A stretch of 64,000 bases of DNA from Rivularia sp963920925 (GTDB lineage: Bacteria; Cyanobacteriota; Cyanobacteriia; Cyanobacteriales; Nostocaceae), in NCBI RefSeq assembly GCF_963920925.1, contig NZ_CAWUDI010000008.1, forward strand, positions 124,001-188,000. The letters run 5' to 3'. Shown here piece by piece: positions 1 to 7,446 of this stretch (position 1 is its first letter; each line of letters starts with the position of its first letter). The position numbers and the translations under genes are program-made. A model generated the notes under the pieces. The model made no database searches, had not been told where the DNA came from, and was given only the letters and a program-made list of their open reading frames with translations.

Positions 1-1
1 A

Positions 2-1390
2 GACCTATTTTTTGGGCGGGAAATGTTTTGTTTGAATTTGTTAAAAGCTGTAAAAAGTAAAACATTTGTAGCTGTAGTTGGCCCTAGTGGAAGTGGTAAA
101 TCAAGCGTTGTATTTGCTGGTTTGATTCCCCAGTTGCGACAAGATGAAAATACCAATTGGCAAATCATTTCTTTTCGTCCAGGTAACAAGCCCTTTGAAG
201 CGTTAGCAAGTGCTTTGTTACCTTTGTGCTTATCAATTAATTTTTTGCAGCAGAATGCAGCTAATTCAGAAAATAATCTGCGTTTGCTTAAAGAAGAATT
301 AGCTGCAAGATTAGAATGCGATCGCCAAGCTTTACAAACAATTATTGCAGAGTTTATTGAGCAAAATCCAAACGCTCGTATAGCATTGATAGCGGATCAG
401 TTTGAAGAATTCTATACCCTTTGTCTTGAATCTGAAACCCAATTTTTTTTAGATTTATTATTAGCTGCTGTCAGTTTAGCTCCAGCTTTTAGTTTAGTTA
501 TTACTCTTAGAGCCGATTTTTACGGTCATGCTTTATCTTATCGTCCATTTAGTGACGCTTTGCAAGGAGCGGTGCTTAACTTAGGGCCAATGAGTCAAGA
601 AGAATTGTACTCGGCAATTGAAAAGCCTGCAACCAAGATGAAAGTAAAAATGGAGTTGGGGCTACCAAATAGATTAATTGATGATGTGTGGGGAGAATTG
701 GGTAATTTACCACTGCTGGAATTTGCTTTAACTCAGCTATGGGAAAAGCATCAAAACGGTCAATTGATTCACGATGCTTATTCGGAAATCGGCTGTGTGG
801 AAGGTGCTTTGGCTGAATATGGAGAGCAAATATATGCTCGACTTTCCGAAGACGATAGGCAAAGAGCAAAACGAATATTTATTCAGTTAGTGCGTTTGGA
901 AGAAGGTACTCAAGCAACTCGCAGGTTAGCAACTCGCTCTCAAGTAAATAATTGGGATTTGGTAACTCATTTAGCATCTGCTCGTTTGTTAGTAACAAAC
1001 CGTAATGATTCCACTGGTGAAGAAACCGTAGAAATCGTTCATGAAGCTTTGATTAAAAGTTGGGGACGTTTAGAACACTGGATACAGGTTGATACTGACT
1101 TTCGACGCTGGCAAGAACAATTGCGATCGGCAATATATCAATGGGAGAAAAGCGGTGAAGATAAAAGTGCATTGTTGCGGGGTGTACCTTTAGCAATAGC
1201 CCAAGATTGGCAGCAAAAACGCTCGGAAGAACTTAGTGTTAAAGAAACAGAATTTATTCAAAGTTCGCAGTTAGTTTGCGATCAAGAAATCGAAAATCAA
1301 AATCGCAGACGACGAATTACCATTTTAGGGCTGATTATTAGTTTGATTTTAGTTGGAATTGGTAGATGGCAATTACGATGTGGTTTTTAG
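2..1390 (+). CDS. STAND-family NTPase, 5' end outside window, C-terminus short
   Basis: Reads in frame from base 2 (residues LFFGRE before the first ATG at 23), so the true start lies upstream. Counting from that ATG, a Walker A motif (GPSGSGKSS) sits at residues 20-28 and a Walker B-like strand (RIALIADQFEEF) near 118-129, followed by LVITLRADFYGHAL, all typical of the novel STAND NTPase module that cyanobacteria place before WD40 or other repeats. These proteins are signalling ATPases; many relatives act in immunity. Here the chain ends just after one hydrophobic segment (about 430-447), where the family normally continues into sensor repeats, so it is either a short variant or truncated. 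No continuation was seen in another frame. Its place beside an Argonaute operon fits a defence island, but that role is inferred. Confidence 0.8.
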   Translation, partial: DLFFGREMFCLNLLKAVKSKTFVAVVGPSGSGKSSVVFAGLIPQLRQDENTNWQIISFRPGNKPFEALASALLPLCLSINFLQQNAANSENNLRLLKEELAARLECDRQALQTIIAEFIEQNPNARIALIADQFEEFYTLCLESETQFFLDLLLAAVSLAPAFSLVITLRADFYGHALSYRPFSDALQGAVLNLGPMSQEELYSAIEKPATKMKVKMELGLPNRLIDDVWGELGNLPLLEFALTQLWEKHQNGQLIHDAYSEIGCVEGALAEYGEQIYARLSEDDRQRAKRIFIQLVRLEEGTQATRRLATRSQVNNWDLVTHLASARLLVTNRNDSTGEETVEIVHEALIKSWGRLEHWIQVDTDFRRWQEQLRSAIYQWEKSGEDKSALLRGVPLAIAQDWQQKRSEELSVKETEFIQSSQLVCDQEIENQNRRRRITILGLIISLILVGIGRWQLRCGF

Positions 1391-1413
1391 TTTTGATATT
1401 ATTGATAAAATCT

Positions 1414-2001
1414 CTACATAATTGTTGTTAAATCAAATACGAATCCAGGTAAAACATCTTCACCGGATAATGTTATGGGAGCTTCTAAAATTTCGACATC
1501 CTTACCTTGACGATAAATCTCAACTTGTCGTGCTTCCACATTAATTAACCAACCCAACCGAGCGCCATTTTCCATATACTCCTGCATCTTCTCTCGTATT
1601 TTCTTCAGCGAGTCGGTAGGAGAACGAAGTTCTAATACAAAATCTGGACATAAAGGTAAAAATTTTCGTCTTTGTTCTTTGGTTAAAGATTCCCACTTTT
1701 CTATAGTTATCCAAGAAGCATCGGGAGAACGATCTGCACCGTTAGGTAATTTAAACCCAGTTGAAGAATCAAAAGCTTTACCTAAATTATTTTTGCGACT
1801 CCAACCTTGGAGTTGATATGCGATTTCAATGTTGCGATTTCCTGTTTCTCCTCCAGTTGGTGACATAATTAATAATTCCCCTGATGCTGTGCGTTCAAAT
1901 TTCCATTCTTGATTTTTTTGACATAGTTGCCAAAATTGTTCGTCGGTTAAATCGATTGTTAGTTGTAGGGTAGATTCGGACGTGAGTAATGAAGTGTTCA
2001 T
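1414..2001 (-). CDS. Uma2 family (DUF820) PD-(D/E)XK nuclease-like protein
   Basis: A 195-aa protein of the Uma2/DUF820 family, very expanded in cyanobacteria and assigned a restriction-endonuclease-like fold. The pattern is visible: DEQFWQLCQKNQEWKFERT near the N-terminus, the GADRSPDASWI loop, then PDFVLELRSPTDS, where the D and the E-x-R stand in for the usual D...E-x-K, and an N-terminal ISPTGG-like turn (MSPTGGETGN). The biological role of the family is not settled. It is the last gene of a minus-strand set after the XRE and ImmA genes, 19 bp downstream of the latter, so co-transcription is likely. Two truncated Uma2 start fragments occur elsewhere in this island, at 7215 and 12909. Confidence 0.85.
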   Translation of the reverse strand: MNTSLLTSESTLQLTIDLTDEQFWQLCQKNQEWKFERTASGELLIMSPTGGETGNRNIEIAYQLQGWSRKNNLGKAFDSSTGFKLPNGADRSPDASWITIEKWESLTKEQRRKFLPLCPDFVLELRSPTDSLKKIREKMQEYMENGARLGWLINVEARQVEIYRQGKDVEILEAPITLSGEDVLPGFVFDLTTIM

Positions 2002-2020
2002 TTTTTAACCCAAATATTTA

Positions 2021-2662
2021 TTATTTGTTTAAAAGTTTTTGACCGGAATAAATTTGTTTAGAACCTTTAGGTATATAAATCCAACCAAGACCTTGTAAGC
2101 GGTTTGTTAAGTTAGAAATTGTTACTTCTAATTCATCTGCTACAGCATACAAATGTCGCCATTTAGTAAAATCACGTCCTCTTCGTGCTTCTTCTAATTT
2201 ATGTAAAGGCATTAGCAAACAACTAGCAAAATATTGAGCTTGCCATTCAATTCCTTTTTGAACAGTAACGCTACGACATAAAAATGGTTCTATAGTCATT
2301 ATTAATTCAGGACTCATTCTTTCTTTGAATATATCGAGAGCATCATGCTCGATGTGAAGCAACCAGTGTCCTATTTCATGAGCTATAGTGGATTGCCCAA
2401 AACCACCCTCTAATGCTGGAATTTGGTCGTTAATAATAATTTTCCTTTGAATTGGCCAAATCATTGCTGCTATGTATCCTTCATCATCAGGAGCTATGCT
2501 TTGCCAAACAATACCTATATCTAAATAATCCGCAACTGCTTCAGCAACACAATTTCCTTTTAGAGGACGTTTTCGTTTTGCTTGCACCCTATTCAAGTTA
2601 TTTAATGCCACTTGCTCTATTTCTTGCTTAGACATAAAGCGATATGGTTTGATAACATTCAA
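2021..2662 (-). CDS. ImmA/IrrE family metallo-endopeptidase
   Basis: 213 aa with a zinc-protease motif HEIGH at residues 95-99 inside QSTIAHEIGHWLLHIEHD, the signature of the ImmA/IrrE (COG2856) family. In studied members such as ImmA of ICEBs1 and IrrE/PprI of Deinococcus, the protease cleaves a partner XRE-type repressor after DNA damage or another signal and so switches on the repressed genes. The partner is evident here: the XRE gene ends 2 bp upstream on the same strand. The C-terminal part (ASCLLMP onward) is the usual family helical region. The pair faces the Argonaute operon, so it may control it; that link is inference. Confidence 0.88.
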   Translation of the reverse strand: MNVIKPYRFMSKQEIEQVALNNLNRVQAKRKRPLKGNCVAEAVADYLDIGIVWQSIAPDDEGYIAAMIWPIQRKIIINDQIPALEGGFGQSTIAHEIGHWLLHIEHDALDIFKERMSPELIMTIEPFLCRSVTVQKGIEWQAQYFASCLLMPLHKLEEARRGRDFTKWRHLYAVADELEVTISNLTNRLQGLGWIYIPKGSKQIYSGQKLLNK

Positions 2663-2664
2663 CT

Positions 2665-3027
2665 CTATTTCTCCTCATCATCTTGAGTCGTTTCTTTCAA
2701 TAATTCCTTTGCAAATTTGGGTTCATCTCGCATCCTGCGGAGTAAAGCAGGCATTTGTTTATATTTTCTTACAAGTTCTTCAAATACTTCGGCATCTTCT
2801 GGGGTTATTCTTCCCGCAAGTCGTCTTAGCTTATCTTTTTGTTCGGTTAAGTCTAGATGATGCGCTAACAAGTCAATAACTTCCTCACTAGGGGGATAAC
2901 CCGCATGGTCATTTTCTAATTTGGATAGATAGGTATAATTAACTCCTACTAATTTCGCTAACTCGCGCTGACTGTATTCCTTTTCCTTACGAGCTTGACG
3001 AATGATTTTACCAAAGCTCTCGTTCAC
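2665..3027 (-). CDS. XRE-family helix-turn-helix regulator
   Basis: 120 aa with a Cro/C1-type HTH at about residues 8-62 (IRQARKEKEYSQRELAKLVGVNYTYLSKLEN). The rest is charged and helical and is the likely site of partner cleavage or dimerisation. It is the first gene of the XRE-ImmA-Uma2 set and is divergent from the 74-aa/Cas4-like/pAgo operon, with about 140 bp between them. A near-perfect 19-bp palindrome in that gap (3099-3117) is a good operator candidate, so the protein probably represses its own operon and perhaps the Argonaute operon too. Confidence 0.88.
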   Translation of the reverse strand: MNESFGKIIRQARKEKEYSQRELAKLVGVNYTYLSKLENDHAGYPPSEEVIDLLAHHLDLTEQKDKLRRLAGRITPEDAEVFEELVRKYKQMPALLRRMRDEPKFAKELLKETTQDDEEK

Positions 3028-3098
3028 GGTTCTTTTCCTTTAAGTCCAAGAATCATACTCTACCTTTTCTCAATGTTCATATCTATAAATAAATCTAT

Positions 3099-3117
3099 GT
3101 TGACTAAATTGGTCAAC
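3099..3117. promoter_or_regulatory. candidate XRE operator in divergent promoter
   Basis: GTTGACtaaattgGTCAAC: perfect 6-bp arms around a 7-bp AT-rich centre, 16 of 19 positions symmetrical. It lies 72 bp upstream of the XRE start and 50 bp upstream of the 74-aa gene, where a repressor would control both directions. The left arm TTGAC could also serve as a -35 element for the plus-strand genes. Binding by the XRE protein is inferred from position only. Confidence 0.5.
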
Positions 3118-3166
3118 TTGTGCAATAAATGCATTATAGTACAATCGCTCGTTAATCTCTAGTCAC

Positions 3167-3391
3167 ATGAATAAAAAACAACCAATCAATTCAAATCAGC
3201 TAAGTTTTTCTATCGGTAGACCTTTAGCAGTTCTTCTAGAGGAAGTTCAGAATTTAAGTAGTGATACAAACTTGAAACAAGCTGCGGAGCAGATGTTAGA
3301 AGCTTTAGAGACTTTTGAAACTGCTAATAAACCTGGTGTATCTAAATCAGCTAGAACCAGTCAAGCGATTTACGAAATTCTCACAAAATGA
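3167..3391 (+). CDS. hypothetical 74-aa protein, first gene of the pAgo operon
   Basis: A small acidic protein (begins MNKKQPINSNQLSFSIGRP) with a central helical stretch (LLEEVQNLSSDTNLKQAAEQMLEALETFE). No membrane segment and no family was recognised. It starts the plus-strand run and ends 18 bp before the Cas4-like gene, so it is probably co-transcribed with it. An accessory or antitoxin-like role is possible, but nothing in the sequence shows it. Confidence 0.6.
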   Translation: MNKKQPINSNQLSFSIGRPLAVLLEEVQNLSSDTNLKQAAEQMLEALETFETANKPGVSKSARTSQAIYEILTK

Positions 3392-3409
3392 ATTAAATAA
3401 AAAGTTTTA

Positions 3410-4225
3410 ATGAAAAAGATTTGGAATTTTGCTAGCTACAATCTATTGTCTTTGTTTTCCCCACCAGTAGGACTCGAACATCTTCACTGCGATATGAAAA
3501 GAGGTTTTGCTAAAGCGAGAAAGCGAGAACCGGAAGTAGCAGCACTTTTAGATAAAGATAATACGGCTCAGACAATAGGTTTGTTGGCACAAAAAGCGGT
3601 TTACGAGATTCATCAAGACTTTTCAGTGTTTTCTCAAAAAGATGCTCTGAATCGAATAGTAAACATTTTGCAGTTAAATAAAGAATCCGATCTAGTTCGA
3701 GAAAGGGTAATTAATATAATTGAAAATTATTTTGAAAATCCGATTCTTTTAAGTAAGAAAATAATTAAGCTCAGTCGAGGTGATGAAGGTTTTCCGGAAC
3801 CAATCTTAATTCAGCAGGGTAATTATTTGTTTAATTTATATGCAGCAATTGACTGCATTTTTTTAGAAGAAAATAAGACCCTACATATTTTAGATTTTAA
3901 GACTGGTAAGTCTGACTTTGACCGCAGACAGGCTTATATTTATTTATTAGCAGCTAGCTATCTTTACCCAGAAAATAAAGCGGTTGCTTCGTTTTATAAC
4001 TTAGAAACTTGCAAGCAATCAAAAAAAATTACAGCTACACCTGAAACGTTAGAATCTTTTCAAATTACGATGTCTAGGATAGCAAAACAGCATCAAAAAG
4101 ATTTGCAACGTTACCGACAAAAATCTGATTATTTTCAAGATGTATTTCCGCAAAATCCTGGCATAAGCTGTCGATTTTGTCCTTTTAGTTCTATTTGTAA
4201 ATTTGCTATTGAGGGTGCTGTATGA
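3410..4225 (+). CDS. Cas4-like PD-(D/E)XK nuclease with Fe-S cysteines
   Basis: 271 aa. The RecB/Cas4-type nuclease core is readable: D148 in AIDCIFLEEN, D162-x-K164 in ILDFKTGK, and the motif-III glutamine in DRRQAYIYLLA. Four cysteines in Cas4/AddB-like spacing (C27 near the N-terminus; C254, C257 and C263 in CRFCPFSSIC) predict a [4Fe-4S] cluster. Such proteins are single-strand exonucleases or endonucleases. No cas1/cas2 or CRISPR array is in the window. It overlaps the Argonaute gene by 4 bp (ATGA-type), implying translational coupling and joint function. Cas4-like nucleases beside long pAgos have been noted in comparative surveys; whether this one makes or processes guides or degrades targets is unknown. 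Confidence 0.85.
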   Translation: MKKIWNFASYNLLSLFSPPVGLEHLHCDMKRGFAKARKREPEVAALLDKDNTAQTIGLLAQKAVYEIHQDFSVFSQKDALNRIVNILQLNKESDLVRERVINIIENYFENPILLSKKIIKLSRGDEGFPEPILIQQGNYLFNLYAAIDCIFLEENKTLHILDFKTGKSDFDRRQAYIYLLAASYLYPENKAVASFYNLETCKQSKKITATPETLESFQITMSRIAKQHQKDLQRYRQKSDYFQDVFPQNPGISCRFCPFSSICKFAIEGAV

Positions 4226-6468
4226 ATGGTGCTATGGTTACATCGCGTCCGCAATCTGCTTTGGAAACAAAGTTTTTAAGTGAAATATTACCATTAATAA
4301 TCTTAAAAGATTCAAAAATAAATTTTATCTGTTTTCGACTATCTCCGGAAGTAGAGCGAGAAATTGGGAACCGTTTAAGTTGGCGTTTTTGCCACAAGTT
4401 TCCAGATGTTATTGTAATTTGGGATAAAAAGTTTTTTTGGGTTTTAGCTAAACCAAATCAAGTAATGCCAACTCATAAAGAATGGCAAGAAGCATTGACA
4501 GAAATTTGTGATGAATTGAGAAAAGATATCGGCGATTGTGATTATTTTATTCAATGGGTACGTCAGCCACAGTTAACAGCTTCTATCTTGGCTCAGTTAG
4601 CAGTTAGAATATTAAAATTTATTCGTCCCTTTTCATCAAAAGTAGCTTTATCAGAAAAACAGGTAGAGGTAAAACGCGGAGCTATTTTTTGGGCTGAAAC
4701 TATAGAAATAAACAATCAGTTTTTTGCAGCTTTAACAATAACTGTTAAGAGTAATTTTAGTTATAAAGGTAATTTAGCTGAATTTTTTGAAAATCATCCT
4801 TTTAGACAAGACCCACAAAAGCTTTTAATGGGTTTAAAAGTTCGGGATATCGAGCATAATAGCTTTGCTACAATAACTGGAATTATTGGTAATATCGGCG
4901 AACACAGAAAAAGGTTAAAAGAAGACGCAACTGGTGCAATTAGCAAGCAAGCATTAGAAGAAGCTCCCGACGAGCAACCAGTAGTCACCGTACAATTTGG
5001 TAAAAAGAATAAACAATTTCGCTATGCAATGGCAGCTTTACGTCCTTGCGTAACTGCTGAAACTGCGGATAAATTTGAAGTAGATTATGGAAAGTTACTT
5101 AAAGCAACTAAAGTAGCTTATAGAGAAAGAAAAGACCTTTTAGGGGTTTATAAGCAGGAAGCAAATATAGCTTTAGCTAATTATGGATTAAAATTAGGAC
5201 AAAGTATAAATAGTTCTAGCTATTCACAATTATTTTGGCAACCATCACTAAAGCTTTCAGAAACTAAGCTTTTGTTTGGTAAAAATATTATTGGCGTTCA
5301 AAACAGTATATTAAAAGGACTTTATCAAGGTGGAGTTTATTTCCGTCACGAAGATTATAAAGACCCATCAGATAAAATTAAAATAGCTGCTTTGAAGATA
5401 GGTAATTTTCAGGTTGGTAAACTTTTTTTAAATGAAGTTAAACAACGTTTACAAAAATACTATTTCGGAAGCATACTAGCTCCCGAAAATATGAAGATAG
5501 TGTCTACAGAAAATTTCACTAGTATCGAAGCTAGAGTACAAATTGAAGAAGCTATAGACGATTTAATGGAAAGACATCCTGATATAGTTTTAGTATTTCT
5601 GCCCAGTGGTGATAGAAGTACTGATGATACAGGTGACAGTCTTTATTCTTTGATTTACTCGCGGTTATTAAGAAGAGGAATTGCCAGCCAAGTAATTTAT
5701 GAAGATACTTTGAAAACAGTAAAAGTTAATAATATTCTCAATCAAGTCATTCCGGGAATATTAGCTAAATTAGGTAACTTACCTTTTGTGTTAGCTGAAC
5801 CATTAGAAATTGCCGATTATTTTATTGGTTTAGATATTTCTAGAGGTTCTAAAAAGAAGCTTGCTGGAACCATGAATGCTTGCGCTAGTTTACGACTTTA
5901 CGGAAAGCAAGGTGAATTTAACGGCTATAAACTCGAAGATGCTTTAATTGAAGGTGAAGAAATTCCCCAGAGAATCTTAGAGAAATTTCTTCCTAGAGCA
6001 AAGCTTAAGGGAAAGACAGTATTAATTTATCGAGATGGACGTTTTTGCGGTGATGAAGCTTTATATTTAAAAGAATGGGCAAAAGCTATTGATTCTCGGT
6101 TTATCTTAGTTGAATGCTATAAATCTGGAATACCCAGACTGTATAACTGGGAGCAAAAAGTTATTAAAGCACCTACAAAAGGTTTAGCATTGCGCTTATC
6201 TTCTCGTGAAGTGATTTTAGTAACAACAGAATTAAATGAAAATATGGGTTTACCTGTTCCATTACGTTTAAGAATTCACGAAGCGGGACATATAGTATCA
6301 ATTGAAGATTTAGTAGACACGACATTAAAACTTACATTGCTACATTATGGCTCCCTTAAACCACCACGTTTACCTATACCACTCTTTGGTTCCGATGTTA
6401 TGGCTTACCGACGCTTACAAGGTATTTATCCCGGTGCGTTAGATGGCGATCGCCAATTCTGGCTCTAA
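4222..6468 (+). CDS. long prokaryotic Argonaute, catalytic set intact
   Basis: 748 aa, a length typical of long-A pAgo (N, PAZ, MID, PIWI). The C-terminal PIWI domain carries D538 (FIGLDISRG), a glutamate-finger candidate in IEGEEIP (E577-E580), D605 (IYRDGRF) and D725 (FGSDVMAYR). The spacing matches the DEDX tetrad of nucleolytic pAgos, so a guide-directed nuclease is expected. The MID region shows the usual SLYSLIYSRLLRRGIASQ helix with the base-contacting SQ. The N-terminal half is divergent and could not be assigned residue by residue. The gene overlaps the Cas4-like gene by 4 bp. The last 27 codons recur as a remnant at 12781-12864. Expected role: small-DNA- or RNA-guided defence against plasmids or phage. 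Confidence 0.92.
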   Translation: MNGAMVTSRPQSALETKFLSEILPLIILKDSKINFICFRLSPEVEREIGNRLSWRFCHKFPDVIVIWDKKFFWVLAKPNQVMPTHKEWQEALTEICDELRKDIGDCDYFIQWVRQPQLTASILAQLAVRILKFIRPFSSKVALSEKQVEVKRGAIFWAETIEINNQFFAALTITVKSNFSYKGNLAEFFENHPFRQDPQKLLMGLKVRDIEHNSFATITGIIGNIGEHRKRLKEDATGAISKQALEEAPDEQPVVTVQFGKKNKQFRYAMAALRPCVTAETADKFEVDYGKLLKATKVAYRERKDLLGVYKQEANIALANYGLKLGQSINSSSYSQLFWQPSLKLSETKLLFGKNIIGVQNSILKGLYQGGVYFRHEDYKDPSDKIKIAALKIGNFQVGKLFLNEVKQRLQKYYFGSILAPENMKIVSTENFTSIEARVQIEEAIDDLMERHPDIVLVFLPSGDRSTDDTGDSLYSLIYSRLLRRGIASQVIYEDTLKTVKVNNILNQVIPGILAKLGNLPFVLAEPLEIADYFIGLDISRGSKKKLAGTMNACASLRLYGKQGEFNGYKLEDALIEGEEIPQRILEKFLPRAKLKGKTVLIYRDGRFCGDEALYLKEWAKAIDSRFILVECYKSGIPRLYNWEQKVIKAPTKGLALRLSSREVILVTTELNENMGLPVPLRLRIHEAGHIVSIEDLVDTTLKLTLLHYGSLKPPRLPIPLFGSDVMAYRRLQGIYPGALDGDRQFWL

Positions 6469-6507
6469 CAGGTTCTTGCGTACTTAACGTGCTAAATTAA
6501 TAGGATA

Positions 6508-6954
6508 ATGCCAAGCAAAATCATTAGTCGTCGTAAATCTTATCCTGAAAATTTGCGTTCTGCTATCAAAGATGCCATAGAATTAGTTAATAGACTCAAC
6601 GAAGAAGTTAATAAAACTCAAAAGCTCGAACAATTCAGCCAAAATTCAGACCAATATTATGCCTTACCATTATTTACATTTATAAGTGGTGAAGTACTCA
6701 AAGAATATTTTACCAACGAACCCGAAGAACCCGAATACGAACGCTTTCGCGATATCCTCGCAACTTATATTCGTTTACTTTATCCCGTTAATAATATATT
6801 ACCGATTGGTGATGGTTACAGGGAATTTCCCTTTGTACTTTTTAGAAGTTACAGTTTAAAAGAAATCAGAAAAAAGAGTTTTACAGATAAATATTTGTTA
6901 ACTTCCAATGAATTAAATGTACTCAATTTGATTCTTTCTAAAGAACAACCTTAG
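6508..6954 (+). CDS. stand-alone copy of the helicase C-terminal domain
   Basis: 148 aa that align almost end to end with the last ~145 residues of the 1214-aa helicase-like protein (16360-20004). Shared blocks include ISRRKSYPENLRSAIKDAIE, QKLEQFSQNSDQYYALPLF and NILPIGDGYREFPFVLF. It has its own ATG, 39 bp after the pAgo stop. Its TAG stop is formed by two bases of a transposon target duplication plus the first base of the MITE at 6954; the full-length copy ends two codons earlier. It looks like the 3' remnant of a second helicase gene whose first ~1070 codons were deleted. The frame is still open and substitutions look conservative, so it could still be a small functional protein. Confidence 0.65.
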   Translation: MPSKIISRRKSYPENLRSAIKDAIELVNRLNEEVNKTQKLEQFSQNSDQYYALPLFTFISGEVLKEYFTNEPEEPEYERFRDILATYIRLLYPVNNILPIGDGYREFPFVLFRSYSLKEIRKKSFTDKYLLTSNELNVLNLILSKEQP

Positions 6955-7160
6955 AGGATGTTTTAAAAGTATCCGGCGCTTTATTACCGCTATTACAAAA
7001 GCAAAGTCCACCTGCGTGGACTAATTAATTACTAACCCGCTGCCACGGCGGGTTTTGCTTGTGTAGCCAAGCCACTGCGTTGCGCGGGATAAGCGCGTTG
7101 TAGCAAGTGGCGCGCACCTGGTGCCAGGTAATGTATAAATCCGACTTTTAAAACATCCTC
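6954..7160. mobile_element. 207-bp MITE with TTA target duplication
   Basis: Perfect 17-bp terminal inverted repeats, GAGGATGTTTTAAAAGT at 6954-6970 and its complement at 7144-7160, flanked by direct TTA at 6951-6953 and 7161-7163. There is no coding capacity. The inside holds further GC-rich hairpin-like sequence. The 3-bp T-N-A duplication is like that of some IS5-family (IS1031-type) elements; the mobilising transposase is not in the window. A decayed version of the left end (TTAGAGAATGTTTGAAA) follows the stop of the full-length helicase gene near 20006. Confidence 0.85.
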
Positions 7161-7214
7161 TTAGTTTTCAACAGCAACCGCTAAACTAAAACTAATCATC
7201 CCCCATCTTCTCCT

Positions 7215-7322
7215 ATGCTTTCCACCGCTCCCGAATACCGAATTACCTGGGAAAAACTCCCCGAATTTGTTTTAGACAACGAACTTTTAAACTTTAGCAA
7301 AGCTCAGTTTGTGACCGTTTAA
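7215..7322 (+). pseudogene. Uma2-family N-terminal fragment, copy A
   Basis: 35 codons starting MLSTAPEYRITWEKLPEF then FVLDNE, a characteristic start of one cyanobacterial Uma2 (DUF820) subfamily, after which the frame diverges and stops. The same start plus about 40 bp of upstream sequence recurs at 12909 (copy B). In copy A it follows the MITE; in copy B it directly follows the pAgo remnant. Confidence 0.6.
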
Positions 7323-7446
7323 AGTATACATCCAACCATTTTCCTAACTCACAAAAAAATGGGCGAACTGGGAATGATTATTTAACTATTCTGACTCCTG
7401 GATTCTGGCTCTTGAATTATTACATGAATGCCGAATTTCTCCGTTC

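Noticed and set aside
3410..4225. Part of a CRISPR-Cas locus because of the Cas4-like protein
   Set aside because: No cas1, cas2, effector genes or repeats anywhere in the window; it is coupled to pAgo instead.
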